Assembly (NCBI RefSeq): GCF_014696825.1
Contig: NZ_JACJQU010000001.1
Coordinates: 310,001-374,000, forward strand
DNA from: Anabaena sphaerica FACHB-251
GTDB lineage: Bacteria > Cyanobacteriota > Cyanobacteriia > Cyanobacteriales > Nostocaceae
Direction of reading: 5' to 3'
Length of the DNA stretch: 64,000 nt
In this document: positions 38,085-46,900 of the stretch, piece by piece
Layout of the letters: each line of letters opens with the position of its first letter
Position numbering within the stretch: position 1 is the stretch's first letter
Position numbers and translations under genes: made by a program
The notes under the pieces: generated by a model
Seen by the model: the letters and a program-made list of their open reading frames with translations, nothing else
What the model was told of the DNA's origin: nothing
Databases searched by the model: none

Positions 38085-38993
38085 ATGGAGACAATGTTAG
38101 AAGCAAGTAGTATATGTGTACTATCCTCGCAACTGCTGGCCGTGGCAGAAAACACGGAAAATTTAACCCCGGAATGGTTGCAGGCATTTATTTTGGGTAT
38201 AGTACAAGGTATTACAGAGTTTTTACCGATTAGCAGTACAGCACATCTTTTAATTGTCACCAAGATATTTGCTTGGAAAGAACTAGGTGATAAAGATTTT
38301 GTTGATGCCATTCAATTTGGTAGTGTTATAGCAATATTGCTGTATTTTTGGTCACTAATTTCTAGTATTGTTAAAGGTGCAATTACTGCACTCAAGGATA
38401 AAGATTGGGAACGGGAAGAATGGAAAATTTTTGTGGGTATTGCTGTAGGCACAATGCCTGCATTAATTTTTGGCTTTCTGTTGAAAGACGTTTTACCTGA
38501 AAGTGCATTAATTATCGCTATAATGTCAGTTATCATGGCTATTTTATTAGGTTTAGCAGAAAAATTTGGCACTCGCAAGCGTGGTTTCGATTCCTTGCAA
38601 ATTCGGGATGGTATTTTGGTAGGATTAGGACAAACTCTAGCTTTGATTCCTGGGGTTTCTCGTTCTGGTTCAACCCTAACGACTGCCTTATTTTTAGGAT
38701 TAGAACGTGATACAGCAGCGAAGTTTTCATTTTTGTTAGGTTTTCCGACTCTGACAATAGCAACCCTCTATAAAAGCCTGAAAATATTTAAGCTGTTTGA
38801 GCAACAACAATTACCCGATAACATAGTTTTACTATTAGTTATAGGGATTGTTTCCACCTTTATTTTTTCCTACCTATCAATTGCATTTCTGATTCGGTAC
38901 TTACAAACCAAAAATACCTTTGTTTTTGTTTGGTATAGATTGGCTTTTGGTAGTGCCATTTTATTAGCGATCGCAACAGGTTGGCAGGGATAA
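38085..38993 (+). CDS. uppP: Undecaprenyl-diphosphatase UppP (BacA)
   Basis: A 302-residue membrane phosphatase from ATG 38085 with GGGAG upstream; GTG at 38070 is an alternative. The two catalytic repeats are visible: QGITEFLPISSTAHL and LIPGVSRSGSTLTTALFLG, with about eight spans. It dephosphorylates undecaprenyl diphosphate to recycle the carrier lipid for peptidoglycan and surface glycans, such as the one built by the locus at 1-13990. The N-terminus carries about 25 residues more than usual before the first span. Confidence 0.95.
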   Translation: METMLEASSICVLSSQLLAVAENTENLTPEWLQAFILGIVQGITEFLPISSTAHLLIVTKIFAWKELGDKDFVDAIQFGSVIAILLYFWSLISSIVKGAITALKDKDWEREEWKIFVGIAVGTMPALIFGFLLKDVLPESALIIAIMSVIMAILLGLAEKFGTRKRGFDSLQIRDGILVGLGQTLALIPGVSRSGSTLTTALFLGLERDTAAKFSFLLGFPTLTIATLYKSLKIFKLFEQQQLPDNIVLLLVIGIVSTFIFSYLSIAFLIRYLQTKNTFVFVWYRLAFGSAILLAIATGWQG

Positions 38994-39248
38994 TTTTAAA
39001 GGAGTCAGGAGTTCTTAATTTTGGATTTTGGATTTTGGATTGTATTTCATGAACTCCAATCGTAAGTATTCAGCTATAGCACTCGTTCATACCTAGATCC
39101 CCGACTTCTGACATCAATTTATAATTTGTGAACACAATAAACAAAAGAAGTCGGGGATCTTATTGCCCTACCTGAATTCTTACCTCCAATCTAAAATCTA
39201 AATTCCCTGTTCCCTATTCCCTATTACTTGTTCCCTATTCCCTGATAT
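38994..39248. repeat. Intergenic stretch with heptamers and a 66-bp inverted-repeat element
   Basis: TTTTGGATTTTGGATT repeats follow uppP. AGATCCCCGACTTCT at 39095-39109 is repeated inverted and exact at 39146-39160, framing 36 bp, a dispersed element type common in Nostocales. TTCCCTA/TTCCCTG heptamers (39202-39243) lead to the next ATG. Confidence 0.7.
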
Positions 39249-40574
39249 ATGTCTACCATTCATCCTGCTAAAATTACCAAGGTGCTTCCTGAATCCATTG
39301 CTGCTGAAATTGGCTTTGAAGTTGGCGATGCGATTGTTGCTATTAATGGGACAAAACCCCGTGATTTAATTGATTATCAATTTTTGTGTGCAGATGAAAT
39401 TTTAGAACTAGAAGTATTAGATGCGGCTGGGAAAACTCATCATATTGAAATTGAAAAAGATTATGATGAAGACTTAGGGCTAGAATTTGCTACCGCATTA
39501 TTTGATAATTTAATTCAATGTAATAACCGTTGTCCATTTTGCTTTATTGATCAACAACCACCAGGTAAACGTTCTAGCTTGTATTTCAAAGATGATGATT
39601 ACCGTTTGAGTTTCTTATATGGTTCTTATTTAACTTTAACTAATTTACCAGAAAGAGAATGGCAACGCATTGAACAAATGCGGTTATCTCCCTTGTATGT
39701 TTCTGTTCATGCGACAGAACCAGAAGTGAGAATTAGACTATTAAAAAATCATCGTGCAGCGCAGATTTTAGAACAACTCAAATGGTTTCAAGAAAGACGC
39801 TTACAAATTCATGCTCAAGTAGTAGTTTGTCCAGGGATAAATGATGGTGAACATCTAGAACAAACACTGAGAGATTTGACATTTTTTCATACAGGAGAAA
39901 TCCCAGCAGTAGCATCAGTAGCAGTTGTTCCCGTTGGGTTAACGCGATTTCGTCCCCAAGAAGATGAACTCGTACCTGTGACGCGAGAAAAAGCGAAAGA
40001 AGTAATATCTCAAGTGAAATTACTATCTCAAGAATTTCGGCATAAATACGGTTCTAGTGTGGCTTGGTTAGCCGATGAATGGTTTTTAATTGCTGGTGAA
40101 GAATTACCTAGTGAAGCTGAATATGAAGAATATCCGCAAATAGATAATGGTGTTGGTTCAATACGTTTGTTTATTAAGCAATTTACCAGTGTTGCTAATA
40201 AACTACTACCACCAAAAATCTCTCTCCAGAAAAATTTAACTTGGGTTGTGGGTAACGCAGTGGAAAACGCATTTCAACCACTTGTTAAACAGTTAAATGC
40301 TGTGGAAGGTTTAGAAGTGAAAATGCGTGCCTTATGTAGTGATTATTGGGGGCAAAATATCAGTGTTACGGGATTATTAACCGGACATGATTTACTTTTC
40401 CACTTAAAAGGGCAAGATTTAGGAGACGGTATTTTATTGCCTAGTGTCATGCTCAAACATGGGGAGTTGATATTTTTAGATGATATGAGTGTTGAGGAAG
40501 TATCGAGGGAATTAAATACAAAAATATTCCCAGTGACAGGAGTTGAGGATTTAATCAATACTTGTATTTGTTAG
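39249..40574 (+). CDS. PDZ/radical-SAM-like FeS protein (DUF512, TIGR03279 type)
   Basis: A 441-residue protein. Residues 1-70 form a PDZ-like domain (VLPESIAAEIGFEVGDAIVA). A cysteine motif CNNRCPFC (C91, C95, C98) follows, giving a CxxxCxxC FeS site like radical-SAM enzymes, then the conserved RSSLYFKDDDYRLSFLYG. The C-terminal DUF512 region includes WLADEWFLIAGEELP. Proteins of this design are widespread in cyanobacteria and related to a clostridial family; the reaction is not known. It stands alone on the plus strand. Confidence 0.88.
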   Translation: MSTIHPAKITKVLPESIAAEIGFEVGDAIVAINGTKPRDLIDYQFLCADEILELEVLDAAGKTHHIEIEKDYDEDLGLEFATALFDNLIQCNNRCPFCFIDQQPPGKRSSLYFKDDDYRLSFLYGSYLTLTNLPEREWQRIEQMRLSPLYVSVHATEPEVRIRLLKNHRAAQILEQLKWFQERRLQIHAQVVVCPGINDGEHLEQTLRDLTFFHTGEIPAVASVAVVPVGLTRFRPQEDELVPVTREKAKEVISQVKLLSQEFRHKYGSSVAWLADEWFLIAGEELPSEAEYEEYPQIDNGVGSIRLFIKQFTSVANKLLPPKISLQKNLTWVVGNAVENAFQPLVKQLNAVEGLEVKMRALCSDYWGQNISVTGLLTGHDLLFHLKGQDLGDGILLPSVMLKHGELIFLDDMSVEEVSRELNTKIFPVTGVEDLINTCIC

Positions 40575-40601
40575 GGAATAAGGAATAGGGAATAGAGAAT
40601 A
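40575..40601. repeat. GGAATAG heptamer tract interrupted by a MITE-like insertion
   Basis: GGAATAAGGAATAGGGAATAG runs up to the insertion at 40602 and AATAGGGAGTAAG resumes after 40757, so the insertion split an STRR tract. Confidence 0.7.
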
Positions 40602-40757
40602 CTCACATCTTGCACCAGGCGACTGGAAGTCACGGCTATACATACAAAACCCACCTGCGTGGGTTTCAAACCCTTGATTTTCCGTGAGTCCGTGCAGACG
40701 GACTTAGTTTGTATAGCAGTATCTTTCTAATCACCAAGGCTTGGTGCAAGATGTGAG
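40602..40757. mobile_element. 156-bp MITE-like element with 16-bp perfect TIRs and AATA duplication
   Basis: CTCACATCTTGCACCA (40602-40617) and its exact reverse complement TGGTGCAAGATGTGAG (40742-40757) bound the element. AATA occurs directly outside both ends (40598-40601 and 40758-40761). Inside are two strong hairpins, ACCCACCTGCGTGGGT and GTCCGTGCAGACGGAC, and no open frame. This is the structure of a non-autonomous transposable element. Confidence 0.82.
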
Positions 40758-40836
40758 AATAGGGAGTAAGTAAGTTATTATTTATGCTCACAATTTGCAT
40801 TTGTGTTCTTATCTACTAATGTGTGAGGAAGAACTC

Positions 40837-43731
40837 GTGAAGAATCACGAAGAAAAAGTCAGTAATAAGCTGAAATTCCCATTTAATACAATGGGATTAT
40901 TCTGTTTAAATTTTTTAATTTTTAATTTTTGGGGGATATTACCTACAAATGCGGCAACTCAAAAAGGGGTGTTAAATGTAATTCAAAACCAAGAAAATGC
41001 CCAACAATGGACAGGAATTACTAAACGCTTACAAGCTGTAGGTGCAAAATATTGTGTAATTCCCCTAGCTAATATCAATAATGTGGCAGATTTAGGTCAA
41101 CAACGGGTGTTGTTGTTGCCCAATGTGGAGACATTAACGCCAGGACAAGCGATCGCTCTAGAGGAATGGATGAACAGGGGAGGGCGTTTAATTGCTAGTG
41201 GTCCTGTAGGTACTTTATCCACTTTAGGAGTGCGCCAAGCATTGCGAAATATGCTAGGTGGTTATTGGGGATTTAGGCTTAATGATGTTCAAGAATTGCA
41301 ACCAGCAAAAAGTCATGCACAGGAATGGGCAACTCAAAAAGAACTCTTTGGTAAAGTGCTAGGTGCGGTGATGATTCCTGAGAATTCTAAAACTCAAATT
41401 CCAGCTGTTTGGAATTCCCAAGATCAGGCAGCAGCAGTATTAACAACTGAAAGTTCGACTTTTTTAGGTTGGCGCTGGGGAACAGATAAAGATTCAACAG
41501 CAGAGTTAGATACTGCTTGGTTAAAAGCCTTAGTCAATAATTATTTAAAATTATCAACTACACAAGGGATATCTCCTAGCACAAATTGTCCCTTATCCTC
41601 AGCAACTAGGACTATACAACCAACCCCTATAATTAGTAATACAAATCCGACTAAACCAGGAACCAAACCCAGACGGGTAACTGTTAGCAAAAAACCCAAT
41701 TCACCACAACCAGGAACCAAACCCAGACGGGTAACTGTTAGCAAAAAGCCCAATTCACCACAACCAGGAACTAAACCAAGACGGGTAACTGTTAGCAAAA
41801 AGCCCAACCCAAACAAACCAGGAACCAAACCAAGACGGGTAACTGTACAGAAGACAACGCCTTTACCCAAACCTATAGCTAAAGTTACGCCCCAAAATTC
41901 CCAGGAGGAAATTGATTTACTGCAAGAAGCGGTGCGGTTGGATGTAATACCTAGTTCTAATGTGCCAATTGCTCATAAGGATGCAATATCTCTCCAACAA
42001 GAGTTAGAACATTTGATTGGTCGAGTGGAAAGCGCCCATTTAGCAGCTTTAGCTCGTGGTGCTAACACAAGCAACTCTCTATCCTTGAAGAGAGAAAGTG
42101 CAAAAGCATCTACCGAGACAGCAAACTCCAGTTTAGAGGAAACTTTAGCCCAAGCCAAGGAAGTTGCCAACAATATCCCTGTGTTAATTGCCCAAAAAAA
42201 CTATGCTTTGGCACGTCAGCAGTGGTTAAAGACAAAGAGGAATTTATGGCAGCAGTTCCCTATGAATCAAAGGTTAGCTCAACCAGAAATTCGCTCAGTT
42301 TGGTTAGATAGAGGAACAATTGTTAATGCAGGGAATGAAGCAGGACTAGCGCAGATTTTTGATCGCTTGAGCCAAGCTGGAATTAACACCGTATTTTTTG
42401 AAACTGTTAACGCTAGTTACACTATTTATCCTAGTCAAGTTGCACCGCAACAAAACCCCTTGATTAAAGAGTGGGACCCACTGGCAGCCGCTGTCAAGTT
42501 AGCCCATGCAAGGGGAATGGAATTACACGCTTGGGTGTGGACTTTTGCTGCTGGTAATCGTCGTCATAATCAAATTATTGGTGTTAGTCCTGATTATCCA
42601 GGCCCTGTACTAGCAGCTAATCCTGATTGGGCAAATTATGATCAAAGTGGGCGAATGATTCCGGTTGGTCAAACTAAGCCTTTTTTAGATCCAGCTAATC
42701 CCGAAGTCAGACAATATTTATTAAAGCTGTACGAAGAAATTGTTACCCGCTATCAAGTTGATGGTATACAACTAGACTATATTCGCTATCCTTTTCAAGA
42801 CCCCTTTTCAGGTAGAAGTTACGGTTATGGTAAAGCAGCAAGGGAGCAATTTAAACAACAAACTGGTGTAGATCCTGTGAATATTAGTTCTCATCAGCGA
42901 GATTTATGGCAAAAGTGGACGGCATTCCGCACAGAACAAGTTGATAGTTTTGTGGCTGAAGTTTCACAGATGTTGCGACAAAAGCGATCTACTTTAATTT
43001 TGTCGGTGGCTGTGTTTCCGTTGGGAGAATATGAACGAGTGCAAAAGATTCAACAGCATTGGGAAGTTTGGGCAAGACGGGGCGATATAGATTTAATTGT
43101 GCCGATGACTTATGCTTTGGATACTCCTCGTTTTCAAAGACTAGCCCAACCTTGGATTAGTTCTACTAAGTTAGGTTCTACTTTATTGGTTCCGGGGATT
43201 CGTTTGCTTTCTTTGCCAACGGTGGGAGCATTTGATCAACTACAATTACTGAGGGATTTACCTGTTAGTGGTTATGCCCTCTTTGCCGCAGAGAATTTTA
43301 ACAATGAGTTAGATGAATTATTGAGTAGCACTCAAGGTAAGGTGCAACGTTCACATACTGAACCTATTCCTCAGCGTCAACCATTTCGGACTGCGGCTTT
43401 TCGTTTTGCTGCTCTACAACAAGAATGGCAGTTTGTAGGAGAAAATAATGAACAATTGTCTAAGTCAGTAACTACAATGGCTGATTTTAAAAGTCAGTCC
43501 AATAATTTACAAAATGCTCTCAATCAACTGGCGGTTTTACCTTCTGCGAGTAATTTGATTAGTGCCAGAGGAGAACTAACTCGTTTTCAAACCAAATTTA
43601 AAACTTGGATGAATGTAGCTGCAAAGGAAAATCCCTATCGAGTTAAAGTATGGGAAAATCGGCTGTTAACAATAGAAAGGTTATTGCGTTACGGTGAGAG
43701 AAGAGTAATCAATAAAACAGAGAATAGGTGA
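40837..43731 (+). CDS. Secreted GH10-like (DUF187) glycosyl hydrolase with repeat linker
   Basis: A protein of about 964 residues. GTG 40837 has GAGGAAG eight bases upstream; ATG 40819 and TTG 40795 are alternatives. A hydrophobic signal (MGLFCLNFLIFNFWGILP, ending NAA) directs export. Part two (to about residue 250) resembles a glutamine-amidotransferase-like/uncharacterised fold. Four 18-residue repeats of PGTKPRRVTVSKKPN type follow, then a DUF187/GH10-like TIM barrel (GINTVFFETVNASYTIYPSQ, then ELHAWVWTFAAGN, then DGIQLDYIRYP, then DLIVPMTYALD). Such enzymes are thought to act on cell-wall glycans. The last 150 residues are helical. Confidence 0.85.
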   Translation: MKNHEEKVSNKLKFPFNTMGLFCLNFLIFNFWGILPTNAATQKGVLNVIQNQENAQQWTGITKRLQAVGAKYCVIPLANINNVADLGQQRVLLLPNVETLTPGQAIALEEWMNRGGRLIASGPVGTLSTLGVRQALRNMLGGYWGFRLNDVQELQPAKSHAQEWATQKELFGKVLGAVMIPENSKTQIPAVWNSQDQAAAVLTTESSTFLGWRWGTDKDSTAELDTAWLKALVNNYLKLSTTQGISPSTNCPLSSATRTIQPTPIISNTNPTKPGTKPRRVTVSKKPNSPQPGTKPRRVTVSKKPNSPQPGTKPRRVTVSKKPNPNKPGTKPRRVTVQKTTPLPKPIAKVTPQNSQEEIDLLQEAVRLDVIPSSNVPIAHKDAISLQQELEHLIGRVESAHLAALARGANTSNSLSLKRESAKASTETANSSLEETLAQAKEVANNIPVLIAQKNYALARQQWLKTKRNLWQQFPMNQRLAQPEIRSVWLDRGTIVNAGNEAGLAQIFDRLSQAGINTVFFETVNASYTIYPSQVAPQQNPLIKEWDPLAAAVKLAHARGMELHAWVWTFAAGNRRHNQIIGVSPDYPGPVLAANPDWANYDQSGRMIPVGQTKPFLDPANPEVRQYLLKLYEEIVTRYQVDGIQLDYIRYPFQDPFSGRSYGYGKAAREQFKQQTGVDPVNISSHQRDLWQKWTAFRTEQVDSFVAEVSQMLRQKRSTLILSVAVFPLGEYERVQKIQQHWEVWARRGDIDLIVPMTYALDTPRFQRLAQPWISSTKLGSTLLVPGIRLLSLPTVGAFDQLQLLRDLPVSGYALFAAENFNNELDELLSSTQGKVQRSHTEPIPQRQPFRTAAFRFAALQQEWQFVGENNEQLSKSVTTMADFKSQSNNLQNALNQLAVLPSASNLISARGELTRFQTKFKTWMNVAAKENPYRVKVWENRLLTIERLLRYGERRVINKTENR
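41656..41871 (+). repeat. Four in-frame 54-bp tandem repeats in the GH10-like gene
   Basis: Copies lie at 41656-41709, 41710-41763, 41764-41817 and 41818-41871. Copies 1 to 3 are almost identical at the DNA level; the fourth diverges after RRVTV. They encode a basic, proline-rich linker. Confidence 0.9.
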
Positions 43732-43999
43732 CTGGTGAAAGTTGTCAGGGATTAGATCAATTCAAAATTCAAACCTCAAACTTCAAAAATTCTGCCTCGT
43801 GACTCCTGGCTTCTGCCTTCTTAAAACAGTGAAACTGCTCTACTTAGATGGAGTTAAAATTGCTAAAATAATTTGTACAAAAATATTTTCAGTATTTTTA
43901 CTCGTTAAAATATTACTGAATTCACGTCACAATATTTATTAGTTAAATAAATCAGCACTTTTAGATGATTATTGTTTGGGAGTGACTGTGGAATAAAAT

Positions 44000-46900
44000 A
44001 TGCAAGCCTCACCTCACTATCTTGTGCTACAAAGCTTAGAGTCAATTATTGACTATTCGCCGCTGATGGTTGCACCGGAAATAACTGTTTTAGATGCGAT
44101 CGCTCTGATGGCGAAGCACTGTAAAGGTGTGTTGATAAAGTCAGCGTCCCTGGTAGTGGGATATTTGACACAACAAGATATAGTGCGATTAGTTGCTTCA
44201 GGTTATGACTTGAAAACTACCAAAATTTCTGAAGTGATGCACACTTCTGTGATTCAACTAAAAACACAGGCAGTTAACGCGTTGGCAACTGTAGTATCTC
44301 TGTTGTTTCAGTCTGAGTTGCAGTTATTACCAGTTGTCGATCACGAAGATGAAATTGTGGGAGTCATTACGCCTGAAAGTATTTGTCTGGCTCTGGCACG
44401 TTTAGAAGAGGAAAAAAATGGTTGCCAGATGATAGAAAATCAGCTTCTGCAATCCCAGCAGATGTTGCAATTAATTATGGATACTATTCCCCATAGTATT
44501 TTCTGGAAAGATATCAATTCCCGCTTTTTGGGTTGTAATCGTAACTTTGCCCAAATGGTCAGTATTGAAAATCCAGAAGAAATAGTTGGTAAAACAGACT
44601 ACGATTTAATTCCCAACCCGGAAGAAGCAGAATTTTATCGTGCTTATGATGCTGCGGTGATGCAGACTAATCAGGCTGAATATCATGCCATTAGAGCTAA
44701 ACAGCAAGTAGATGGCAGTCAGATTTGCCTAGAAACAAATAAAGTTCCCTTGTTAAATACTGAAGGGCAAGTAGTCGGTATGCTAGGAACAATGGAAGAT
44801 ATTACTGAGAGGATGCAAGCACAGGAAGCTTTAGAAAAAAGTGAGGAACGCTTTCGTTTTCTAGCCGAATCTATTCCCCAACAAGTTTGGATTGCGAATG
44901 CCGATGGTCGTCTTGAATATGTTAACCAACGGACTCTTAATTACTTCGGCTGTACTCCAGAGCGAGTTTTGGGAGAGCAATGGCAGGAATGGGTGCATCC
45001 TGATGATTTATTAGCAAGTATTAATACTTGGGATAAATCTTTGGAAACAGGTACAAATCACGAAATAGAATTTCGTTTGTGGGAAAAAGCTTCAGGAACT
45101 TATCGCTGGCATTTGACACGTGCTTTACCATTGCGCGATCGCCAAGGACAAATTGTGAATTGGTTTGGAACCAATACAGATATTCATGATCGCGTGGACG
45201 CAGAAATTGCCCTGCGAGAAAGTGAACACAAATATCAAAGCATAGCCAAAGTTTCACCGGTTGGTCTTTTTCGTACTGATGCAAAGGGAGATTGCCTTTA
45301 CGTCAACGAACGCTGGTGCGAAATGACGGGACTAACACCAGAAGCTGCAATGGGATGTGGCTGGATAAAAGCTATTCATCATGAAGATAGAGAAATAATT
45401 AATGCGGAGTGGTATCGTTCTGCCAGACAAACCCGTCCTTTCCAGGCTGAATATCGGTTTCAACGTCCTGATGGGAGAATTTTTTGGGTGTTTGGTCAAG
45501 CTGTAACCGAGCAAATAATAGATGGAAAAGTTATTACTTATGTTGGCACTGTCACCGATATTACTGATTTAAAAGAAGTAGAGTCAGCACTGGCAGAACG
45601 GGTGAAATTAGCAGATTTTCGCGCTGAAATTGATGCTATCCTCACTCAGTCAGAAACTTTAGCAACCATGATGCGTGGCTGTACCGATGCTTTAGTTAAA
45701 CATCTTGGTGCTGCCTTTGCCCGCATCTGGATTCTCAACAAAGAAGAACAAGTTCTAGAATTACAGGTTAGTTCTGGCATCTACACCCACACTAATGGAA
45801 TTCATAGTCGTGTGGCTATGGGTAGGTTAAAAATAGGTTTAATTGCGGCAGAGCGTAAACCCCATCTTACCAACTCTGTGCAGGATGATCCGCGTGTTAA
45901 TGACAAAGAATGGGCTAAACGAGAGGGAATGGTGGCCTTTGGTGGTTATCCCTTAATTGTGGAAGGGGAAATCATTGGTGTTATTGCTTTATTTTCCCGG
46001 CAACCATTGACAGAATCAACTTTTACAGCCCTGGGTATTGCTGCTAACGAAATTGCGATTGGGATTAAGCGTAAACAAACTGAAGTCTCACTGCAAGAAA
46101 GCGAAGAACGTTTCCGCAACTTAGTTGAAGCTAGTAGTGATTGGGTATGGGAAGTTGATGAAAATGTGGTGTATACCTATGTTAGTCCTAAAGTACGGGA
46201 AATTTTAGGTTATGAACCCCAAGAAGTTTTGGGTAAAACACCCTTTGAACTAATGGCACCTGAAGAAGCAGAGCGTGTTCGCAAGATTTTTGCGCCGATT
46301 GCTGCTTTAAGGCAATCCTTTAAATGTCTAGAAAATACGAATCTTCATCAAGACGGTCATCTAGTGGTTCTGGAAACTAACGGAGTACCCATTTTTGATG
46401 TTGAGGGTAAATTTTGTGGGTATCGTGGCATTGATCGAGATATCACTGTTCGTAAACAGGAAGCGGCAAAATTATGGGAAACCCAGCAGCAGCTACAGGC
46501 AATTTTGGATAATTTCCCAGGACTTTTGTACTTACTTGATACTGAAAATAAATACCTGCTAGTTAACCGCCACTATGAAAATATATTTAATCTTAATCAA
46601 GATCAGGTATTAGGTCAAAGTTTGTATGATATCTGGCCTGATGATGTTGCTGAAACATTTGTCGTCAACAATTTTGAGGTGATTGCAGGTGGTATTCCTA
46701 GAGAATTTGAAGAAGTTGCTCCTCACCCAGATGGCTTGCACACATACTTATCTATTAAGTTTCCTTTAAAAGATGTAAATGGTATTACTTATGCTGTCTG
46801 TGGAATTTCCACTGATATTACAGATCGTAAACGCGCTCTTGAAGAACTGCATCAAAGTGAAGAATATTTACGTTTGTTAGTAGAAGGTGTAAAAGACTAT

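Noticed and set aside
37783-38187. Frames up to 134 codons on the minus strand and 61 on the plus strand
   Set aside because: Low-complexity purine-rich repeats and a GC-rich core produce them; they conflict with the uppP start and show no domain.
43742-43942. 66-codon plus-strand frame before the histidine kinase
   Set aside because: The sequence is composed of common intergenic repeat words (TTCAAAATTCAAA, CTGGCTTCTGCC) and lacks a ribosome site.
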